From the NCBI GenBank assembly GCA_007644065.1, contig VJWN01000010.1:1178001-1242000 (forward strand): a DNA stretch of 64,000 nt. The letters run 5' to 3'. Numbering within the stretch: the first letter of the stretch is position 1; every line of letters begins with the position of its first letter. This DNA comes from Margaritispora aquatica (taxonomy: Eukaryota > Ascomycota > Leotiomycetes > Helotiales > Discinellaceae). Of this stretch, positions 46,884-57,963 are shown piece by piece. A program made the position numbers and the translations under genes. The notes under the pieces are model-generated. The model did not search any database. It was not told the DNA's origin and saw nothing but the letters and a program-made list of their open reading frames with translations.

Positions 46884-48770
46884 ATGGGGTCGAGTTTCAA
46901 CTCTTCTGGGAACTTGATTAGGGTGCGCCAGAACATTGGATATGCGGCGGTTAGCAAGAAGCGTAGCATTTTAACCCATGGTCATTACCCTTTGTGTGGA
47001 GACAAAGATAATGGACTTCTTGGTCGAGATGGATATCCGACTATTACTTGCAAAGATGTCACCGGCACAACGCCAATCGATTCGGTGCGTCTCCAGGTTG
47101 ATATGCGAACTCAAAGGGGATTAGCAAAGTACCGAGCACTCTTACCAACTGTATCGCTTATACCACTACCTCCCTCAGAACTAGCTCGCGCTCGTCATTC
47201 CAAGGCAAATGCTCAAGAAAAGAGAGAGAACAAACAAGTTTTAGCATCAACTCAGTCTTCTTCCGAAGATGAAGATAATGGAGACACGAATTTGCATGAG
47301 GACTCACTTTGGGACTCCGATTTGGAGAAACAAGGACACGAGGAGCAGTTGGATGCAGAAGAAGCATCTGAATTAGCAAATCCCGCTCTCTCTAACCTTC
47401 TACCTGACCCACAACGATGGCAAAAGCTCTTCCAGGCTGTTACCGCAACCGATTCCGATGGTCCTCTTTCTATTAGAGACCCGGGAATGAATTATTATAT
47501 GTCTCGAGAGAACATCGTTGGGCAGACATCTTCGAGCTTTCCTCATTCATCATTACCTTTCAATGCCGCCCAGATTAGCAACCAACAAGTTCCTCCCCTT
47601 GGGAAACAATCTCTCCGTTCATCCGACCGACTCTCTGTTCCAAGGAGCAATCCAATCCTTCGACTAAGGTCCGAACATCGAAAGTCAGCGATCTTGGGTA
47701 CTTTTTCCGAATTACTCGTAGACTCTACGTTACCATGCGAAATCCCTTTGGTACCTCAAAAGCCAAGATTGAATTTACACTATAGTGCCGATGATGTTGA
47801 GGAGCAGCATAAGCAGATTAGCAAAACTCAAGAAAAGCGCAAGCTGTACCTTGCAAAAGAAATCAACCAAACCGAGACGCAGCTTGAGCGAATGGTCGAG
47901 CATTATACACAACCTGTTATTGATGGCGCTCATCGGGTTCTTATGAGTATTGCTATTTCATTAGCACCTTCCACCGTCGAGAGCTCAACTTCGTCGTCAA
48001 TAATCAACAATTTATCAGCTGTTTCACCCGTCACTTCTCCTACCTTCAACCCTCTACAAGAGAAGGTTGCTTCTCTTGAAGCCGAGGTCGAGCGTTTGAA
48101 AAGGGAATTGAATCGTTCCAATGCTGCAATAACCAAAGCTACTATTTCAGATTATCGTGCGTCCGAGGGTGGTTTCTCCGCAGTCAATGCAGAGAAGGAT
48201 ACTACTATCAAGACTCTTTCAGAACAGCGCCGGGTGTTGGTACATGCTAGCACTTCTACAATTGCAGCAGTAAAAAAGCATATAGAAACTAGTGCCTCAA
48301 CAGTTGCGTTTGTAGACAAGATTCAAGGAAATTTGGATAAAGTTGTTCGAATTCTGAAGGCTGATGAAGTCAAAGGAGCCGGCATGAGCAAAGAGAACCT
48401 AGCAAAGATCTGCAATCTATTGAAATCGGAGGCGACAAACTCACGCGCAGGAACCTCGTTGGGACAAGTTCAAGGAAGCTTGGAAGATCTTGGCAAGGAA
48501 TATCAAGAGCTGTTGAACACCATCAGTAGCAAACTCCCAACTAATATGAAGGCATTGTTGAATGGAGAAGTGGGTTTGGAGTTGCATAATGGTGTCTATC
48601 TTGCTACTGCATTGGCTTTAGAGCATGATCTCGAAGATACCATCCCGCTCCGAGACGAAAGTCCTGTGAAGACAGAGAATAGACCACGACGCACTCGGTC
48701 CCAGCGGCCACTAGCTCAGTCAATCCCTGAAGATGCCGAGTTCTGTTATATTGATATCGGAGATGATTAA
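46884..48770 (+). CDS. Coiled-coil protein of unknown function, 5' end uncertain
   Basis: The single frame is open from 46812 to 48770. The first ATG in frame is at 46884 (MGSSFNSSGNLIRV), giving 628 aa. Upstream of the TAG at 46809 the same frame continues for ~50 Trp-rich codons, so the original protein may have been longer. Visible features are an ordered N-terminal ~100 residues (GRDGYPTITCKDVTG), an acidic low-complexity section (SSSEDEDNGD), a helical region (EINQTETQLERMVEHY), a coiled coil (LQEKVASLEAEVERLKREL), further helices (KIQGNLDKVVRILKADEV) and an acidic tail (FCYIDIGDD). No recognised domain. A nuclear or cytoskeletal role is possible but is a guess. Confidence 0.6.
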   Translation: MGSSFNSSGNLIRVRQNIGYAAVSKKRSILTHGHYPLCGDKDNGLLGRDGYPTITCKDVTGTTPIDSVRLQVDMRTQRGLAKYRALLPTVSLIPLPPSELARARHSKANAQEKRENKQVLASTQSSSEDEDNGDTNLHEDSLWDSDLEKQGHEEQLDAEEASELANPALSNLLPDPQRWQKLFQAVTATDSDGPLSIRDPGMNYYMSRENIVGQTSSSFPHSSLPFNAAQISNQQVPPLGKQSLRSSDRLSVPRSNPILRLRSEHRKSAILGTFSELLVDSTLPCEIPLVPQKPRLNLHYSADDVEEQHKQISKTQEKRKLYLAKEINQTETQLERMVEHYTQPVIDGAHRVLMSIAISLAPSTVESSTSSSIINNLSAVSPVTSPTFNPLQEKVASLEAEVERLKRELNRSNAAITKATISDYRASEGGFSAVNAEKDTTIKTLSEQRRVLVHASTSTIAAVKKHIETSASTVAFVDKIQGNLDKVVRILKADEVKGAGMSKENLAKICNLLKSEATNSRAGTSLGQVQGSLEDLGKEYQELLNTISSKLPTNMKALLNGEVGLELHNGVYLATALALEHDLEDTIPLRDESPVKTENRPRRTRSQRPLAQSIPEDAEFCYIDIGDD

Positions 48771-49565
48771 TTGAATGGAGAGTGGAGGTTGATTAGCAAA
48801 CATTAGCAGAATGGAAGGATGATGGAGCGTATGAATAAAAGGGATTCGTAGGGTTGATACTTTACATAACACTCGAAATGCATGAGAGTTATTCCGCACT
48901 TGTTTTCATAATAGTGACTTTACCAATGGACGAAGTTAGAACGGAAGAATGAGTTCCTACAGGTTTAAGATCCATGCCTGCTTGCGAATAGGCAGGCTCA
49001 AAGAGTGAGGCAGATTCAAGAATGAAACGTCCGGGACTATAGATCCTAGAGAAGCATATTATACCTATATTCGACATGTAACTTGTCTTACCGGTAATAG
49101 AAACAAGATCCCTTTTATCAACGGAATTGATATCCATGGAATAAAGGAGAAATCAAGCTTGAGTGTGTATATGGGTGTGTCATGCAAGAGCGGTCGTGAA
49201 CTAGGAATTTAAAGGCGACAATACGCTTGACGCTTTCTTGAGGTGGGTAACCGCTATAGATATCAGACCATTCACCAAAAAGGTCATATTTCGGTTGTTT
49301 GTTTATGTTTATTTGCATTGGTTCTCGGGTGTGTAGAGCCGCCTCCTGTCAGTGATGCAGCTGCATCCAAGAGTGTATCTAAGAAGGGCTGTATGCTCCG
49401 AAAGACCGTCTTTAGTCCGGAACTCCACGTAACAATAAGTTGCGAAGTATGCATATGCTCAAAGAAAAACGCACACCTAGCTCTAGAACGCCATTTGTTA
49501 GTCGGATATCCCTTAACTTCAATGTGTGTTGGGCTATGGGTGACTCACAAGCAAGCAATTGCAAA
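48771..49565. other. Convergent 3' region
   Basis: Between the coiled-coil gene (+) and the SANT-like gene (-). Two short reverse frames (48889-49137, 49118-49318) are open but lack any motif or supporting splice signals. Confidence 0.5.
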
Positions 49566-50237
49566 CTACTGAGAGACTTCCTCGTCCTCGGGCTGGTACT
49601 CGTCATCACCATCCTCATCGGCTTCAGACATTTCGACATCGTCATTCTTGACGACAATGTCTGGAATACCAGCATCTTCGCCAATTGGGACATCTTCAGC
49701 AGCAGCTTCATCTTCATCCAGCTTTTCCTTCTTGATCTTGACGGAATGCTTGGTAGGCGCTCGCTTGCGAGGAGTAATCGGCTTCTTGGCCACCTTGCTG
49801 GGGGTGGTATCTAGATACGTAGGAAGAAATATTAGCGAGGAAGAATCAAGGGTAATAGATTGCCGAGAAGCTTTGAATAGTAGAAGAGAATACATACTCG
49901 TACCGCGACCAATAGTGCCCTTCTTCTTGCTAGCACTGCCCTTACCAGCACTGCCCTTGACAGCTGAACCAGATGGAGTGGTGGCTTCATCGTTGGGTTT
50001 ATTCTGGCGCTTGATTTTGTTGAAATGGGTGCGGGCTGCAAGGGCATTGCGGTAGCCAGCGCGCTCGGCAATCATGTCCCAGTTTTCCTAACCGAACAGT
50101 AAGTATCAATTGCATGTCTCGCGTATCTGCAATTTGAGTTGCTGGTTTTGGGAAGAATGACTACTAACACCAACGTATATCTCCAAAGTCTCAATGACAA
50201 TTAGGAGGAGCTTGACATCCTTCTCATAATTGGCCAT
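49566..50237 (-). CDS. Small SANT/Myb-like acidic protein
   Basis: Join complement(50169-50237, 49898-50087, 49566-49810), 167 aa. Start MANYEKDVKLLLIVIETLEIYVG at 50237. The GTTAGT...TTAG and GTATGT...CTAG introns give consistent phases. Splicing produces ENWDMIAERAGYRNALAARTHF and NKIKRQNK, a SANT/Myb-like three-helix pattern with the Trp and the recognition-helix basic residues. A Gly/Ser/Lys-rich linker (SGSAVKGSAGKG), a basic KKPITPRKRAPTKH segment and a strongly acidic tail (DEDEAAAEDVP, DEYQPEDEE) follow. Probably nuclear and chromatin- or DNA-associated. Small proteins of this kind are frequent in Leotiomycetes and Sordariomycetes, and the exact role is unknown. Confidence 0.7.
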
Positions 50238-50862
50238 GGTGGGTGAAGCGAATCTTTCATTGACTTTAGCGGATGTATTTTGTTCTCGCAGGGGAAATAG
50301 ATTGGGCAATGGGGATCCTTACTCGCGAAGTTAATTGTTGTGTGATGTTGTTGTGTTGAAAATATTTTGAAGTGTTGGTTGTGGTTGTTTGGTTAGGACG
50401 TAAGGGTTGGGAAAGGGTGAATTAAACGAACTTAAAAGTCAACTTCTTCAAAACAGGTGGTGCCGAGCTCTCTCCGAAAACCAACACCAACACCAAGCGA
50501 GAGCGACCAGCAATAGATGGTCCGACGTGAGTTTGAAGTTTTGGTTGGGTTTGGTTATTTGTTGGGACGAAAGATCTTGAGAAATGGAGAATTAAACGAA
50601 TTTAAAGTCAACTTCCGCACAGCGCGTCTGACTGGCGCTTCTCTTTGAACTGATGCAAAAGCGACAATGGCCGACAATGGCTGGTTTGAATTGTTCACTG
50701 CCACATTTCGTTTGATATGCAGCCTTTGTCTTTCGTCCAATTTCTGCATTTCACCTTATTAAACACGCCAATGCTAAAGACAATAGAGCACAAGCATAAG
50801 ACGATATTCTCGCTGTTGTGGGTAGCCGACTACATTGTTCAGCAAGTGATTCATTAAGCCTT
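50238..50862. other. Intergenic, promoter of the SANT-like gene
   Basis: Two similar segments near 50405-50450 and 50565-50620 share words such as GAATTAAACGAA and AAAGTCAACTTC, suggesting a small local duplication. No gene. Confidence 0.5.
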
Positions 50863-51530
50863 ATGCCCTGCAAAGATGATGAGGAACTTCTACAGATACT
50901 TGGACAAGGAGGAAGTGGCACAGCAGTTTTCAAGTACTACTACATCCCTTTACGCAACATGCTCAGATATCACTCCTTTCAAACCATTGACCTCTACGTG
51001 GAGGAGAAAATGACACTCAAAGGATCATCCGCCTTATTGATCGCCTTCATGCGGACTTCGGAGCTTCTTTCCTCATCACTCTTGCTCCTGTTGCTGCCGT
51101 ATTACAAGGAAGCAACTCTCTGTCCAGCTTCGACTGCTCGGAGTTAGAGAAGCAGCGAGGCGAACAGATCAATTGGTACAACACACAGTTCCATAATGGG
51201 TGGGGGATATTGGAGAACGAGGAGCAGTATAACAATATATTGTGTGTCGGATAGCAGGAAGAAGAGATCATTGCATAGACGCTCACCGATCCAGGGAACG
51301 GAAATGAAGATTCGTTTGTTGAAATGGAGTCCTTGATAAGTATTGTGAGCATTCTCAAAGATATGCATAGAAGTTTTGGTGGGATTATTGGCTGGGAGTA
51401 CTTCAATACTCTGTCCTATTCACATATTCCAAGTGCGGGAGGGCAGCACAAGGAAAAACCCTGCCCAGATAACTGGGCTAAGGATATGGCAGTTGTGCTA
51501 TACTCCAAGAGTTATGCCCCATGGTCCTAG
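50863..51530 (+). pseudogene. Dead GH18 endo-beta-N-acetylglucosaminidase
   Basis: Segment one (50863 to about 51020) reads ILGQGGSGTAVFKYYYIPL and HSFQTIDLYVEEKMTLK. Segment two, shifted by one base, reads RIIRLIDRLHADFG, EQINWYNTQFHNGWG and, past two in-frame TAG codons at 51252 and 51276, TLTDPGNG and FGGIIGWEYFNTL. This matches the barrel of secreted GH18 endoglucosaminidases (usual motifs DGxDxDxE, WYNxQFYxGWG, GWEYFNS). The catalytic motif is destroyed (TIDLYVEE), and the N-terminus with signal peptide is absent. Both TAG codons could come from CAG by a CpA to TpA change, as in repeat-induced point mutation. Clearly non-functional. Confidence 0.7.
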
Positions 51531-52073
51531 GCCTAGTGCTCAAATTGAAGTTACGGTTGGCAGTTGGGATTTTGCCAGTTTTGTTTTGGCCCACAGGAAT
51601 TTACAAAAGCTAGCATATCACTAGTGGAAGAATAAAGTCTAGATCTGGAAATTTGATATTCTTTACAAAACACATGACTGGATAGATTGAGGGTGGAGAG
51701 AGCCCGATGCTGATAAACTAGATGTTCATATGCACTTGACCCTTTAGAAATATGTTTGGCTCGTAATCGTGCTACTATAAGAAACTTTCTGGCTGACCCG
51801 AGGAAAATGGCACCTTCAGCAGGTTCGGGGAGCGAGAAAGAAATATTTCTGTCTACACTCTCACTCAATTCAAGGGGTGTACCATAATATGTGTGCAGTA
51901 GCCTTGTGACACCCTCGGTATCTAGAGGGAGGATGCTTTGAGGTTCTTCTCTTTGACAACCGAGAATGCAATGCGTTAGCAAAAACACTTTTCCATAATT
52001 CAGGGCCAAGTTTTATCTATGCCAATCATATCATCGTTTCCACATTTGATGGTCTATCCAAACTTTCACGAAT
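51531..52073. other. Intergenic, nothing recognised
   Basis: Holds the 3' side of the GH18 remnant and the 3' UTR of the gene on the reverse strand. A 152-codon reverse frame at 51551-52009 is open but shows no motif; it could be a weak orphan. Confidence 0.45.
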
Positions 52074-52793
52074 TCACTCTTGTCCGTCCTCGCCTTCGGC
52101 ACTGAGCAATGATATGCCCACACGCAAGTCACCCTCCATCGTCATTTTCTCATCCATGCTCCTAACCTCGCCCCTTTCATTAAATCTGATCCTTGCCACA
52201 TCCCTCAGATCATCTAGTAACTGCTCCCAACTCTCACTGTCATTTCCACTTTTGACGTCCTCCCAATTTCCAGTGAAATCGGAACACAAGTATTCCACAG
52301 AATTACACATCTCCGGCAAAGTTCCCAAGCCACTCCCGTACGCTTCTATCTTGGCTGCAATCATATCTCTAAGATTATCAGAATCATCCCCGGTGGGTGA
52401 CACAGACTCATAATTCTGCACAACGGAAATGGTGATTTTGACGAGACTGACAGAATACCGGCCAGATAATGCCGTCGGCATTTGTGGAAATGTCTTTGAA
52501 AAGGATTCATTGTGCAGGACTAGCGGCTGGGGGTAGGTGGTAGGTGGTGGCGCGAGAGGCTCCTGAGACGCTTTAACTGGAGTCTGTATCTCATCACCGC
52601 TGACATCAGAGGCGAGGGAAATTTTTGTATCAGGCGAAGGCTGGATTTCGGAATGAAGATAATTGAGGAAGAAGCATGCTGCACGTTCTTTTCCGACAGC
52701 ATGTGTAGTGGGCGTGTAAATTGTTGCAATTGTTGGTCCTGTTTCCACTGTTGATGTGTTTGGAGAGAGTGGCGAAAAAGTTGCTCTAGTCAT
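52074..52793 (-). CDS. Hypothetical protein, single exon
   Basis: 239 aa, ATG at 52793 (MTRATFSPLSPNTSTVETG). The N-terminal ~115 residues are Pro/Ser/Thr-rich. The C-terminal half is more ordered and acidic (SGRYSVSLVKITISVVQNYESV, DNLRDMIAAKIEAYGSG, WEQLLDDLRDVARIRFNERGEV), with a helix-rich pattern. No signal peptide, membrane segment or known motif. Called as a gene on the basis of length, sensible composition and a good start context. Confidence 0.5.
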   Translation of the reverse strand: MTRATFSPLSPNTSTVETGPTIATIYTPTTHAVGKERAACFFLNYLHSEIQPSPDTKISLASDVSGDEIQTPVKASQEPLAPPPTTYPQPLVLHNESFSKTFPQMPTALSGRYSVSLVKITISVVQNYESVSPTGDDSDNLRDMIAAKIEAYGSGLGTLPEMCNSVEYLCSDFTGNWEDVKSGNDSESWEQLLDDLRDVARIRFNERGEVRSMDEKMTMEGDLRVGISLLSAEGEDGQE

Positions 52794-53676
52794 CGTGATG
52801 TGTTCGGCAATGACCGGAACTTGCTATAGCGATAGAAATGTTCTGGAAAAATGAAGAGATATAAACTCAGCTATGTCTTTGTGGTCTGAAGGCAGATGCA
52901 CTCTGCTTGTTTGCCAAAGGCAACTTGCCTGAAAGACAGACAGGGAGGTTTTGTCCAGCCTGCCTAAAGAGTGACTGTCACCCTTGAATAAAGAATATCT
53001 TTCATCCATTAAGACATGAAGCTGAAGATTGAGCAGATCTAAGCAACAGAATGATGCAGGTATATGGATGATGGTATTAGTCAAGCACGTGTGGGTCGAT
53101 CCTAGGGAGAGAAAATTTGAGGTAGTCGGCATGAGAATGCGGGGCTCGCTTAGTGTCCAAATGGGGTAAGGGGTGCTCGTGACTTTTGTCATTCCAGCAG
53201 GTTCATGATATAAGGTACTTAAGATCAGTATGGAGAATAATGTGAAATGTGGAAACACTTTAGAAAGGATGAATAGCTATGTGTTAAGGAAGATAGCGTC
53301 AATATGTCCGTACCCGAAAAGATAAAGGCGGGTAGTCAAGACAAGCGAGGTCGCTGAAGCCGTTCATGAATAGTAAGACAATAGACCACAGGATAATTCA
53401 ACAAGAGCGCACAGTAATATTATAGAAACATCTTGACGAATAACATAAAACATGAGAGTATCAAACCAGAGGGAAAAAGGTGCTCTCGGGTAATTGTTGT
53501 GTATGTAATGAAAGTTTGAAAAGCTCCAACGCCAAAAGTAACTTGACACATTATGTATTCTCTTAATCTCAATGCAATGCAATTTCAAGCACCCAGCACT
53601 TTTAATCTCGAGCAAAAAACAATCCCGTACCATTTTTATCTCTATGCTATGCCAGGTGAAGACAAAACGTTCAAGT
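52794..53676. other. Intergenic with one unsupported reverse frame
   Basis: A 144-codon reverse frame at 52824-53258 begins with a signal-like stretch (MFPHFTLFSILILSTL), but the rest looks random and it abuts the leader of the 52793 gene. Otherwise AT-rich; includes the 3' UTR of the MFS gene. Confidence 0.45.
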
Positions 53677-55377
53677 TCAAAAGTTTCTAGCATAACCACT
53701 CTTGGTCCTCACTTTATGCCCATACTTCCAAAGATAAAATGGAACAGGCACCATCAATATCCCTAGGCATCCCATCAAAGTCATGGTCCACTGCACACCC
53801 AATGCTTTGTACATGGGCCTCGTTGCCATTGACATCCCCCCAGCAACACTATATCTTAGAAATGTAATGCTACTCAAAGCGCTCGCCGAGTTCGTCTCGT
53901 AGGCATCGATAACGTATTGGTAGCTTGAAACAAAGATGCCCATGATAGAAAAGCCGAAGAGTCCAGCAGCAATAAGGTTAGATGCTGGAGAAATGCTTCT
54001 GGAGTTTGTCCAACCAAGCCAGAAAAGAGATATCGGTAGCAGGGGTGCACAGACCACGGCTGGAAGGAGTCGAATTTCAGGTGCGAGAACGGGTTCCTCG
54101 CCTGACTCCTCTGCAATATTTTGCTCTATTGCTGCTCGTACCAGATGTGAGAGGTAGTTTGAGCGAACGATTGGGAAGGTCATGGTATTGAGAAGCACAC
54201 CAACCACTATAGCAAGGAACGCAGTACCTCTCAAACCACGACTAAAGCCATAAGTGTCGATAAAGATGTAGGTGAATCCATCTAAGAACGTGAATACCAG
54301 CACCCAAATGAATGTCAAGTAAAGGCCAATAGTGATGACGATGAATTCTCTCGTGAAGAATATCAGAGGTCGGCTAGCATTCGTTGCCAGCCGGTGAAAA
54401 AGTGGTTCACCCACATCGTGAGCTGATTTAAATCGAGGATCGCCTGACTTCGATCGCAGAGCCTTGGCTTTCCACTTCAATAAGATAGGAGAATAGGTCT
54501 CCTCCAGAAAGAAAACCGCCAGCAGATATATGGCACCCGATATGATAAGCGAGGTCCAGTCAATCCACCGCCATGATATCCAAGATGGCTGCACAAGCCA
54601 GCCGCCAGCTACAGGAGCAAGCAATGGACCTAGAAAATATTCAGATTACTCCAAGCACAAATTTCAGGACAACTCACCGAGGATCGGACCAAGAGCAAAT
54701 ATTGGCCATACCAAGCTTCTCTCTGCATTGTCATACATATCTGCTAATGATCCCCCGTAAATAGTCATAGGAGGACTAGCGAAAAGTCCTGCCAAGAATC
54801 GAAAAGTTATCTGTACTCCAAAATTTGGTGCCAATGCCGTAATCAATATCATAATTAGGTATACAAACATAAAGCAAAGATAAGCCGCACTTCGGCCAAT
54901 GGTCTCTGATATGGGACCAGAGAACAGTGCCCCTAATGCATTCCCAAAAAGAAACAGAGCAGTAGCCAATGTCTCTGCTTCCCTGCTCACGCGAAAACCG
55001 GCTGCTGCCCCTATGTTAGAGTCTGAATCAGCTGCAGACGTCCAACCACAAGCGAACACAATCCCAAGTGTCAAAACTGTGTTGACCAGTCTTCTAGCGG
55101 AAGACCAGGTACGTGGTGAACAATCCTTTGAATCACCTTCCACAAGGAAAACTCGACCAACATCGTCGTCCTTTTTAGGATTTATGTCTTCCAATCGACC
55201 CGCAAGCTGATTTCCGATCTCCAAATCGTTATCGTAGGTCTTCTCGCCCCATATCGCAGTACTTGAAGTTTGCGGCGTCCTCGATGCTGAGTTTGAAGTG
55301 CTCGCAAGTTGCCGTTCTTTTTTGAGTTCAATTTCGACATACTTTCGGAGTCTCCTCTGTTGAAGAAATCTCTGCAT
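53677..55377 (-). CDS. MFS transporter, DHA1 polyamine/drug-efflux type
   Basis: Join complement(54678-55377, 53677-54629), 550 aa. The 48-nt GTGAGT...CTAG intron lies inside PILG|PLLAPVAGGWL, rejoining the motif that DHA1 proteins carry in helix 5. There is a cytosolic N-terminus of about 95 residues, then 12 helices with the GNALGALFSGPISETIGR motif A region and FRFLAGLFASPPMTIYGGSLADM in helix 4. The C-terminal helices include FGFSIMGIFVSSYQYVIDAYETNSASAL, a signature of the Tpo1/Flr1-like branch. It probably exports polyamines, fungicides or secondary metabolites by proton antiport. No biosynthetic cluster is visible next to it. Confidence 0.85.
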
Positions 55378-56484
55378 TAAGACCTGATTTTACAAGAAAC
55401 AGAAGCAGTTGCTCACACCGAGCTTTCTGGATGTGGATTGCGCAGCTCATTTGTATCTATACTCTCAGCCACGTCCTTGTCCGAAAGTAGTTATTGAGCA
55501 CACGACACTTGCCGAGAAATTAACTAGAATAGACACAGCTGCAGGGATAATAAATGGCCTAGAAGGCTTTTATTCATTCTTCTCAATTTTCATTGGTGGG
55601 TCGCCCTGTTTAGACCATTAAGCACTGCTAGTTTTGACGATGAGGTAATTATGAGTTATTGAGGTAGCTCCATTGGGTTAAACTCTTGACCTTTACCACC
55701 CCAAGCGTCTGCTTGTCGTGTAATTAACCAGATGAAAACTCTTGTTTTTAGTTGCCGATGATCTAGTGCACCATTCATTTGAAGGCGAAAGCAATCGGAT
55801 CATCTGGGCAGCATCTTAGATGAAATGGTTTTGTTCAGCTGGGTGACATTCTTGCCCTAGCTCAGCCATCTCTGGTCGATTTTATTGGGTAAAGGTGTTT
55901 AGCGATCATTTGAAATGATGTGGCCGAAATTCTGGTATATTATCACCATGCTATAGAAGACATTTGATTCTGTTGTGGCAAGTCAAGAATGTGTTTGAAT
56001 ATGCAGCGAAAAAGAATAGTTCGAGTATATCATCTCTTTGGGTAAAGTTAGTATAGAAACGTGGAGGTCGTGATCCATCATATGGCTGGTGGAAAACTGA
56101 ATGATCCTAAGATTGCACTGTGTTGTCGTTTTTTTTGACTTGATACAGTTCTCACTCTTCACACCCGCCAAGACATATACCTTCTCACAATGGCCAAATT
56201 GTTGTGTCTTCATCGGATGGCTTTGTCCTCCAAAAAGAAACATCCCGACCTCCACACTGTTTCGAAACGTCTTGGCGCATCCCAAAATGCTTCTTCCCCC
56301 CTATTGGTGATCAAAGCCCAAGCGTACCTTCATCAGACACACCTTTGAGACCCCGCATTGACAGGCCTAGAGCCACAGTGTTTGACCAAGAGTTCTTTGG
56401 ATGATGTTGATCTATTTTCTCTTAGAGAGCTTTCTCTTTCCTCTCCATCATTCCCCATCTGAAATCTAACCTGCATTCCAAGAA
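55378..56484. other. Intergenic between divergent genes
   Basis: Promoter DNA of the DHA1 transporter (-) and the ZZ-finger gene (+). Short open frames near 56101-56404 overlap each other on both strands and show no motif. Confidence 0.5.
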
Positions 56485-57963
56485 ATGGCCGACGAGACTA
56501 TTACCAAAGAGTTGTATGCATGCAATGGCTGCATCGAAGAAATTCCTACACACCGGGCGCGAATCTCGTGCCACAGCTGCCCAGATTATCATCTTTGCGC
56601 GAACTGCTTCGTGATCAAGAACTTCGGCGCACCTCATACCGTCTCTCATCAGACGCTGGTCCTGAGAACCTCTGGAGTTGTGGTACCTCGCCCTCCAGGA
56701 CTCTCTTCGAGGCCTGGGCCTGCACTGCCTCCTCGTCAGAGCATCTCTGTGAATACAATTGCAAGTACTCCCACCACGACGAGACAAACCATAAAGCCGG
56801 CTGAAATGCAAGTGCCAACTGCAAATTGGGGAGCATTATGGAGTGTTTTGAAAGCGCCACTAGAGAAGAAAGATAAGCGAGGAAGAAAGACGAATGCCAC
56901 AGACACATCTGCGGAGGCTGGAGTAGAAATGAGAGATGCTTCCCCGGAATCCATGATGTCGGGTGGGATCGCCGTCAACCAACTACCTCCTTCACCTCCT
57001 AAATCGATTCGCCAAGGTCTTGAGCGTTTAGACAGCCAAGCTCCTTCATACCCACGGCCAGCAACTTGGCAGCCACTTTTCGAAGCAGACTCAACCCCCG
57101 CTCCGATATTTGTCGCACTCATGAGCACCATCTTTAGCCATTTGGACCCAGAGCACACAGGATCTTTGACACCTGAAGTTTATTCTGATTTCTTGGATCT
57201 TCAAGGATACGAGCTTGGCTCGAACATTTGTAAGTGTGGATTGCACCACTGAGATTGTGCCTCATTGACCAGCGAAACAGGGAAATATGCGTATGAAAGT
57301 GATGGTGGCGAGCAGAGTAGAGATGTTGCAGATCTGGAACTTGGACTGTACTATGCTGATCTCAACATCTCTCATACATTGAAGATTAGACCAAAAGCTA
57401 GTTCCGAAACGAGCTCATTCGATGAAACCTCCTCCGCAGTCGAGGAAAGAATTAAGGATTCCCTCCGATTCAGTGCCAATATGCCGATGCTTTCTCGTCA
57501 AGGCTTTATTGACCTGAGTACGATTGAGTATCTTCGTGATCCATCCAAGGGACATAGATACCTCATCCTTGTAGTTGGGAGGTATAGAGTATGGACCGAG
57601 CTTGGAGAAATTCCGAGAAATGTATTACCTGAGGATTCTTTTTCGAAGAAAGTCTTGGCCGATAAAATGGAAGCAGAGCCTAAAAACTCCATTCCCAAAG
57701 TCTTGTTAGCAGAGAAGCTCATGAGAGAAGAAGAGAAGGAAATTGAGAGTGAGAAAAATGAGGGATATGCCTCTGAGGAGTTGAGTGCTTCTTCATCACT
57801 AGTACTGCCCATAAAGTTGAAAGGTGGGGAAGCAAAGATTGAGGCTTTGAGGTTGGGTGAGAAGTTTGATGAGGAGAATCCAGCGGTTAAGTCTAGCACT
57901 TCTTCTTCGCCACCAGCATTACCGAGAAGGTCTACGACCGAGTCGTTGAAGAACGAGGTGTAA
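56485..57963 (+). CDS. ZZ-type zinc-finger protein
   Basis: Join 56485-57229, 57281-57963 (475 aa). The ZZ finger is at residues 12-55 (ACNGCIEEIP, ISCHSCPDYHLCANCF, HTVSHQ), with the CX2C pairs and terminal His of the fold. A Pro-rich linker leads to NWGALWSVLKAPL and a helical domain (PAPIFVALMSTIFSHLDP, YSDFLDLQGYELGSNIWKYAY), where the 51-nt intron (GTAAGT...ACAG) splits the W codon. RSLxVGxY-like strands (LILVVGRYRVWTELGEIP) follow. This combination resembles fungal ZZ plus DUF7514 proteins, but that name is from memory. ZZ fingers bind histone tails or N-degrons. The stop at 57961 may be premature; see the findings. Confidence 0.8.
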
